Shown one piece after another: positions 59,586 through 64,000 of a DNA stretch of 64,000 nucleotides; positions within the stretch are counted from its first letter, which is position 1, and every line of letters starts with the position of its first letter. The notes below the pieces were generated by a model. That model ran no database searches. It saw nothing but the letters and a program-made list of their open reading frames with translations, and was not told the DNA's origin. A program made the translations under genes and the position numbers. The stretch comes from Aequorivita iocasae (lineage in GTDB: Bacteria > Bacteroidota > Bacteroidia > Flavobacteriales > Flavobacteriaceae): positions 2,294,001 to 2,358,000 of the forward strand of contig NZ_CP068439.1 in NCBI RefSeq assembly GCF_016757735.1. Reading direction: 5' to 3'.

Positions 59586-60565
59586 AAACCACAGCATCAT
59601 TTTTAAGGGTTATCGGTTTTGCGATACTAGCCTTCTTTCTCTTAGAGCTTACCATTGGTTCCGGTGAACAGTGGGCCATAATAAAATACCCGATCATTTG
59701 GGCTGTTTTGGCAATGTTGCTTTTTTTCGCCATAGCTTTAGAAACTATCGCTGCAGCTTTACAGCGTATTCTCTTCGGTGGGCTGAATCCCGAAGCGAAA
59801 GAGCGCTACCTAGCTGCTGAAAAGCTAAGAGAACAAAACCGTTTCGGATGGTTTAAAAGAAAATATAGCGAAATGCTCGGCGCAAAACCTGTTGAAACAG
59901 AACAGGAAATTGTTTTGGATCACAATTATGACGGCATCCGGGAATTGGACAACAAACTTCCACCTTGGTGGGTATATATGTTCTATGCAACTATAATCTT
60001 CGCCGTTGTGTATTTGGTGCGCTATCACATTTTTGACGGTACAGATCAAAGAGAGGAATATGAAATAGAAATAGCACAGGCAAAAGCAGAGGTTGAAGAA
60101 TATAAAAAGAATAACAAAGATTTAATTGATGCCAATACAGTGGAACTACTTACCGATGCTAGCGATATTGAAGCCGGAAAGAGCATTTTTGTCGCAAACT
60201 GTGTAGCCTGCCATAAAGATAGCGGTGGAGGAGGTATCGGGCCTAATCTCACAGACGATTATTGGATATTGGGCGGGGGAATCAAAAATATTTTTCACAC
60301 TATAAGTGAAGGAGGCCGAGCCGGAAAAGGAATGATTTCATGGAAAACAGACCTAAAACCTAGCGAGATGGCCCAAGTAGCAAGTTATGTTATGACACTC
60401 CACGGTACCAACCCTGTAGATGGTAAGGAACCTGAAGGAGAGGTGTGGGTAGATGAAAATGCGCCAGTGGACAATGTGGAAGTAAAAGTAATAGACTCTA
60501 CCACAATTAAAATTGAAATGAACAATGAGCCCGTCGTAGACGATCTTCGAGCAGAAGGGAAGTAA
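59582..60565 (+). CDS. ccoP: cbb3 oxidase subunit III (CcoP) with one haem motif
   Basis: A 327-residue membrane cytochrome c. It has two N-terminal helices (about 7-25, 35-60), a third at about 128-148, and the CcoP-typical YDGIRELDNKLPPWW. One haem c site CVACH in VANCVACHKDSGGGG, with a probable axial Met in GKGMISWK. Classical CcoP has two such sites, so this is a shorter electron-input arm. A 50-residue acidic tail follows. The ccoG gene starts 40 bases later. Confidence 0.92.
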   Translation: MKTTASFLRVIGFAILAFFLLELTIGSGEQWAIIKYPIIWAVLAMLLFFAIALETIAAALQRILFGGLNPEAKERYLAAEKLREQNRFGWFKRKYSEMLGAKPVETEQEIVLDHNYDGIRELDNKLPPWWVYMFYATIIFAVVYLVRYHIFDGTDQREEYEIEIAQAKAEVEEYKKNNKDLIDANTVELLTDASDIEAGKSIFVANCVACHKDSGGGGIGPNLTDDYWILGGGIKNIFHTISEGGRAGKGMISWKTDLKPSEMAQVASYVMTLHGTNPVDGKEPEGEVWVDENAPVDNVEVKVIDSTTIKIEMNNEPVVDDLRAEGK

Positions 60566-60604
60566 AAACATTTAAATTAATAATTTACCAAAACAAAAGA
60601 CACT

Positions 60605-62026
60605 TTGGATACTCCCGAAAACGAACGGTTTAGAGACAGCATCGGTACAATTAACGAAGAAGGTAAAAGAGCTTGGGTTTATCCCAAAAAACCTTCCGGC
60701 AAACTGTATGAATACAGAAAATATGTAAGTTACTTTCTGCTTGCTTTTCTGTTTGCTGCTCCGTTCGTGAAAATTAATGGAAACCAGTTCCTGCTCTTTA
60801 ATGTTTTGGAGCGCCGTTTCAATATTTTTGGATTCCCCTTTTGGCCCCAGGACTTTTATTTGTTTGTTATAATGATGGTGATTGGGGTAGTTTTCATCAT
60901 ATTTTTCACTGCGGCTTTTGGAAGAATCTTTTGTGGATGGATTTGTCCACAGACTATTTTTATGGAAATGGTTTTCCGCAGGATTGAATATTGGATTGAT
61001 GGGGATAGGGGAGCACAGATACGTTTAAGCAAACAAGCGTGGAATGCTGAAAAAATTAGAAAGCGAGTATTAAAGTGGTTTATATTCTTTGTAATCTCTT
61101 TTTTAATTGCAAATATATTCCTTGCGTATTTAATAGGAAGTGACCGCCTCATACAATATGTTATTGAGGGGCCATTGGGGCACATCAGTACCTTGATTTC
61201 CTTGCTGATATTCACTGGCGTGTTCTATTTCATATTTGCTTGGTTCCGCGAACAAGTCTGTATTATAGCCTGCCCTTATGGGAGGTTACAGGGAGTATTG
61301 CTGGACAATAAATCTATAGTTGTGGCATACGACCACAAACGTGGCGAAAAAGAAGTGGGGCGTGCCAAATTCAAAAAGAATGAAGATCGTGAAGCTACTG
61401 GCAAAGGCGACTGTATAGATTGTTTTCAATGTGTACATGTTTGTCCCACGGGTATTGACATCCGTAACGGTACGCAGTTGGAGTGCGTTAACTGTACCGC
61501 TTGTATAGACGCGTGCGATAGCATTATGGAAGCGGTAAATCTGCCAAAAGGATTGATTCGTTACGCAAGTGAGGAGAATATTGAAAAAAAGGCAAAATTC
61601 AAATTTACGCCACGCTTAAAGGGGTATACCGCAGTTTTGGTGATATTGATAGGGGTTTTAACGGGTCTTTTATTTTTGAGGAGCGATGTAGAGGCAAATG
61701 TGCTGCGTCTTCCGGGACAATTGTATGAGCATAAAGAGAATAACATAATCAGTAATGTTTTCACCTATAAATTGCTTAACAAAACTACGAGGGATATTGA
61801 AAATATTCACTTTAAACTTAAGTCGCATAAAGGAACGATTCATACCGTAAAACAAGGTGAACTGGTTGTTCCAGCACAGGGATTGGCCGAAGGAACCCTT
61901 TTTATAGAAATTAATAACGCTGCCTTAACGGGCGATAAAAACAGGGTGGTCATAGAAGTGTATAGCAATGGAGCCTTAATAGAAACTACCAGCGTTACCT
62001 TTCTTGGGCCAAGAAATTATAATTAA
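60605..62026 (+). CDS. ccoG: CcoG, cbb3 oxidase accessory ferredoxin
   Basis: A 473-residue membrane iron-sulfur protein that reduces copper for cbb3 assembly. TTG 60605 is the only suitable start (DTPENERFRDS). Six helices in the first 230 residues contain FCGWICPQTIF and CIIACPYGRLQ; the ferredoxin part (about 265-310) has CIDCFQCVHVCPTG and CVNCTACIDACD for two [4Fe-4S] clusters. A periplasmic C-terminal domain follows. Located in the usual place after ccoP. Confidence 0.95.
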   Translation: MDTPENERFRDSIGTINEEGKRAWVYPKKPSGKLYEYRKYVSYFLLAFLFAAPFVKINGNQFLLFNVLERRFNIFGFPFWPQDFYLFVIMMVIGVVFIIFFTAAFGRIFCGWICPQTIFMEMVFRRIEYWIDGDRGAQIRLSKQAWNAEKIRKRVLKWFIFFVISFLIANIFLAYLIGSDRLIQYVIEGPLGHISTLISLLIFTGVFYFIFAWFREQVCIIACPYGRLQGVLLDNKSIVVAYDHKRGEKEVGRAKFKKNEDREATGKGDCIDCFQCVHVCPTGIDIRNGTQLECVNCTACIDACDSIMEAVNLPKGLIRYASEENIEKKAKFKFTPRLKGYTAVLVILIGVLTGLLFLRSDVEANVLRLPGQLYEHKENNIISNVFTYKLLNKTTRDIENIHFKLKSHKGTIHTVKQGELVVPAQGLAEGTLFIEINNAALTGDKNRVVIEVYSNGALIETTSVTFLGPRNYN

Positions 62027-62046
62027 GAAAAATTAAAAAGTAGGTT

Positions 62047-62493
62047 ATGAAAATAAATTGGGGAACAGGACTAGTGATTGGAATGATATTTTTTATAGGC
62101 TTCATTTTATTTTTTGTTATAAAAATAAGTACCGATAAAAAGTACGATTACGATTTGGTAACGGAAGAATATTATAAAAAGGAATTAGTATTTCAAAAAG
62201 AAATCGATGACAGAGCAAATTCAAATTCCTTGGAGGCTAACATTATAGGTAAAAAAACTGAGAAAGGCTGGATGCTAACTTTTCCCGAAAACCTTGATTA
62301 TACCAAGATTACAGGTACTGTGTTTCTTTATAGACCCTCCAATAAAAATCTTGATTTTCAAGAGCCTTTGAAGCTTTCGTCCAACAGCTTAGTAATAGCC
62401 GATGAACGTTTGGTTGCCGGCCGATGGAACACTATTGTTCAATGGAGTTATGAAGGAAAAGATTATTTATATAAAAAAGAAATAGTTTATTAA
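62047..62493 (+). CDS. ccoH: FixH/CcoH, cbb3 accessory protein
   Basis: A 148-residue protein with one N-terminal helix (GTGLVIGMIFFIGFILFFVI) and a periplasmic beta domain: KYDYDLVTEEYYKKEL (the family motif for the tail of FixH), TGTVFLYRPS and VAGRWNTIVQWSYEGKDY. It is needed for stable assembly of cbb3 oxidase. Follows ccoG by 20 bases and precedes the TauE/SafE gene by 10. Confidence 0.92.
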   Translation: MKINWGTGLVIGMIFFIGFILFFVIKISTDKKYDYDLVTEEYYKKELVFQKEIDDRANSNSLEANIIGKKTEKGWMLTFPENLDYTKITGTVFLYRPSNKNLDFQEPLKLSSNSLVIADERLVAGRWNTIVQWSYEGKDYLYKKEIVY

Positions 62494-62503
62494 TAGACAT
62501 TGA

Positions 62504-63241
62504 ATGCTATACACCGCCCTCATATTTGGATTAATGGGAAGTTTCCACTGCGTGGGAATGTGCGGGCCTATTGCTTTCCTATTGCCCGTAGACAGAAGTA
62601 ATAATCTGAAAAAAGTTGGACAGATTTCACTATATCATTTCGGAAGAGTACTCGCATACAGTATTATAGGATTTATTTTCGGTTTGGTGGGTAAAAGTTT
62701 GAATCTTTTCGGCTTTCAGCAACAGCTTTCTATTTTAATTGGTGTTTTAATGCTTGCCGTTATTTTCATTCCGCAGAAAACCTTTAACAATCACAATTTT
62801 TCAAAACCTATTTACAGAATCATTTCCAAAGTGAAATCTGCATTGGGAAAAGAACTCAAAAAGAAAACCCCCGATACTTTTTTGACCATTGGTTTCTTAA
62901 ACGGTTTTTTGCCGTGTGGTTTGGTCTATATGGCGGTTTTTGGAGCCATTGCTTCTGGCAATGCTCTTGAGGGAAGTTTGTATATGGCAATCTTTGGATT
63001 GGGAACCATTCCATTGATGACGTCGGCCATTTATCTGGGTAATTTTTTAAACGGGCAGGTACGCCAGCGCATCCGCCGCGCAATTCCCATATTTGTAGCA
63101 ATTATAGGCTGTCTTTTTATAGTTCGTGGTATGGGTCTGGGCATTCCGTATATTTCACCAAAACCCATGACCGAAAGTGTAGATGCCAATTACAACTGTC
63201 ACACCGTGACTTCAGAAGATAAAACAATTTTTAACCATTAA
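62504..63241 (+). CDS. Sulfite exporter TauE/SafE-family protein (copper-trafficking type)
   Basis: A 245-residue membrane protein with about six helices in the DsbD/UreH-like fold. It opens ALIFGLMGSFHCVGMCGP, a Cys/Met/His motif typical of copper-handling members that sit in cbb3 clusters, and has GFLNGFLPCGLVYMAVFG in the middle. It probably moves copper or reducing power for oxidase assembly. Last recognised gene of the ccoG-H unit. The C-terminal 35 residues are polar. Confidence 0.88.
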   Translation: MLYTALIFGLMGSFHCVGMCGPIAFLLPVDRSNNLKKVGQISLYHFGRVLAYSIIGFIFGLVGKSLNLFGFQQQLSILIGVLMLAVIFIPQKTFNNHNFSKPIYRIISKVKSALGKELKKKTPDTFLTIGFLNGFLPCGLVYMAVFGAIASGNALEGSLYMAIFGLGTIPLMTSAIYLGNFLNGQVRQRIRRAIPIFVAIIGCLFIVRGMGLGIPYISPKPMTESVDANYNCHTVTSEDKTIFNH

Positions 63242-63253
63242 AATATTGAAATT

Positions 63254-63421
63254 ATGACAACTACAATGATTCCCTTGGCAAATTGGGGTATGGGTACGGC
63301 CCTCATCATTTTCTTTGCAGTTTTATGTGTTGTGCTTTCCGCCATTGTTATCAACTTTGTTATGGGCGGTAAAAAAAAGAATAACGAAGAAATAACTACC
63401 CCTAAAGATGAAAACATTTAA
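63254..63421 (+). CDS. Small single-helix membrane protein (55 aa)
   Basis: A short frame from ATG 63254, 12 bases after the TauE/SafE stop: MTTTMIPLANWGMGTALIIF, then a hydrophobic helix (about 15-38) and a charged tail KKKNNEEITTPKDENI. Single-helix topology with a lysine stop-transfer suggests a small assembly or oxidase subunit in the cbb3 operon. No family known. Confidence 0.6.
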   Translation: MTTTMIPLANWGMGTALIIFFAVLCVVLSAIVINFVMGGKKKNNEEITTPKDENI

Positions 63422-63433
63422 AATTGATACATT

Positions 63434-63619
63434 ATGAAAATTATAAACTCTATTCCACTGGTTGATTTTAGTGGTGGCGTAGCAGCAACTATAATTTCAA
63501 TAGTTGTTTGCTTTGCTCTTATCGCTGGGCTAATTTTTTATGTGAAACGTAGCAAAAAGCGAAAAAACATGGTTCATAATCGAAAAAAGAAGAATGACAA
63601 TCCCGAAAGAAAAGGTTAG
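63434..63619 (+). CDS. Small single-helix membrane protein (61 aa)
   Basis: A 61-residue protein with one helix (about 14-38; TIISIVVCFALIAGLIFYV) and a strongly basic tail (KRSKKRKNMVHNRKKKN). It follows the previous small gene by 12 bases and ends the plus-strand oxidase unit. Function unknown; its layout is like that of the preceding protein with an opposite tail charge. Confidence 0.6.
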   Translation: MKIINSIPLVDFSGGVAATIISIVVCFALIAGLIFYVKRSKKRKNMVHNRKKKNDNPERKG

Positions 63620-63670
63620 AATTTCAAAATATTAATATTTATTTTTTTCTGTTTTTCAAATATTATCTTC

Positions 63671-64000
63671 TTATTTGGCCAATTCAATGATGGCTTGCAC
63701 CGTTTCTTTATTGTCAACACCCAAGCCTTCCTGCTGATGCACCATTTCACCATGATGGTCAAAAACACTTATAATATTTGAATGTGAAAAATCCATCGGA
63801 GAGATTTCTTTATAATTAACTGCCAACACAGCTGCAAATTCGCGGGTATCTGCTTCGGTTCCGCGAAGGAAGAGCCATTTATCATCCTCCATTTCATTTT
63901 CTTTACTAAAAGCTTTTAGCCTTTCAGGGGTATCGGTTTCTGGATCAATGCTTACAAAAACATATTGTACATCGTCCTTTTTTTCCTCGGGCACTTGTTT
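63671..64000 (-). CDS. SCO1/SenC-family protein, C-terminal part (cut by window edge)
   Basis: The frame is open at the right edge, with about 109 codons inside the window. VQYVFVSIDPETDTPERLKAFS is the diagnostic SCO1/SenC stretch (split as VQYVFVSIDPETD and TPERLKAFS); the copper-binding His is in SHSNIISVFD (family: DHSxxxxLID). The CxxxC copper site would lie beyond the edge. SCO proteins deliver copper to CuA or support cbb3/NosZ. Convergent with the oxidase operon. Confidence 0.85.
   Translation of the reverse strand, partial: KQVPEEKKDDVQYVFVSIDPETDTPERLKAFSKENEMEDDKWLFLRGTEADTREFAAVLAVNYKEISPMDFSHSNIISVFDHHGEMVHQQEGLGVDNKETVQAIIELAK

Noticed and set aside
1-64000. Insertion sequences, prophage, tRNA or rRNA genes
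   Set aside because: No transposase, integrase or phage gene, and no cloverleaf or rRNA sequence was noticed on either strand.

Overview
The window comes from an AT-rich member of the Bacteroidota, most likely a marine-type flavobacterium (Flavobacteriaceae). This rests on promoters with the Bacteroidota -7 element TAnnTTTG and no obvious Shine-Dalgarno sequences, many Sec/lipobox lipoproteins, a Sec-type (clade II) lipoprotein NosZ, a fused CcoN-CcoO oxidase subunit, and SprB-like and YceI families. No rRNA, tRNA, CRISPR array, phage or transposase was seen.

Layout. (1) 1-1618: end of a heavy-metal RND efflux system. (2) 1706-5632, minus strand: a three-gene unit of a QEGLA/DUF1704 metallopeptidase-like protein, a GshB-like ATP-grasp ligase and an AstE/AspA-like zinc hydrolase. 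(3) 5.9-10.4 kb: small accessory genes (aldo/keto reductase, PAS-LuxR regulator, SprB-repeat lipoprotein, DUF302) separated by repeat-rich spacers. (4) 10.5-16.1 kb: TolC-adaptor-RND pump operon. (5) 16.2-29.9 kb: ribosome hibernation factor, several universal stress proteins (Usp), a nucleoside-salvage operon, a PAS histidine kinase with a REC-CRP/FNR fusion regulator, and a Usp operon ending in an ATP-cone nuclease and a beta-CASP RNase. (6) 30.1-35.0 kb: YceI-porin-YceI operon, two divergent lipoproteins, another Usp. (7) 35.2-42.4 kb: nitrous oxide reductase operon (cytochrome c, fasciclin, nosZ, nosB-like, nosL, nosD, nosF, nosY). (8) 42.6-49.7 kb: ADP-forming acyl-CoA ligase, norCB, nadA-nadB, thioredoxin-like protein. 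(9) 49.9-54.4 kb: CoA-transferase, Rrf2 regulator, hemerythrin, RIC/ScdA, haem-copper-oxidase-like membrane protein. (10) 54.5-63.7 kb: cbb3 oxidase biogenesis and structural genes (ccoI, ccoS, ccoNO, ccoQ-like, ccoP, ccoG, ccoH, TauE/SafE), then a SCO1/SenC gene cut by the right edge.

How it fits together. Regions 5-10 look like one microaerobic / NO / N2O respiration and survival island. The main new observation is a shared promoter architecture: a palindrome TGAYNNNNRTCA, often followed by TATTTT, whose centre lies exactly 33 bp upstream of the centre of a TAnnTTTG-like -7 element. That is the class II activator position for CRP/FNR proteins. It occurs before hpf-usp, three further usp transcription units, the yceI operon, two divergent lipoproteins, nos, nor, the CoA-transferase, ric, ccoI and ccoSNOQP. 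The REC-CRP/FNR fusion at 22.6 kb is the obvious in-window candidate regulator. A second, related palindrome (TAAYNNNNGTTA, same 33-bp geometry) precedes DUF302 and the RND pump operon. No nitrate or nitrite reductase is present, so the island as seen covers NO to N2O to N2 only.

The intergenic spacers carry a second theme: heptamer tandem arrays that keep a strict 7-bp period while the unit sequence changes, and a two-copy 114-136 bp inverted-repeat element, one copy of which encodes the C-terminus of the AstE-like protein.
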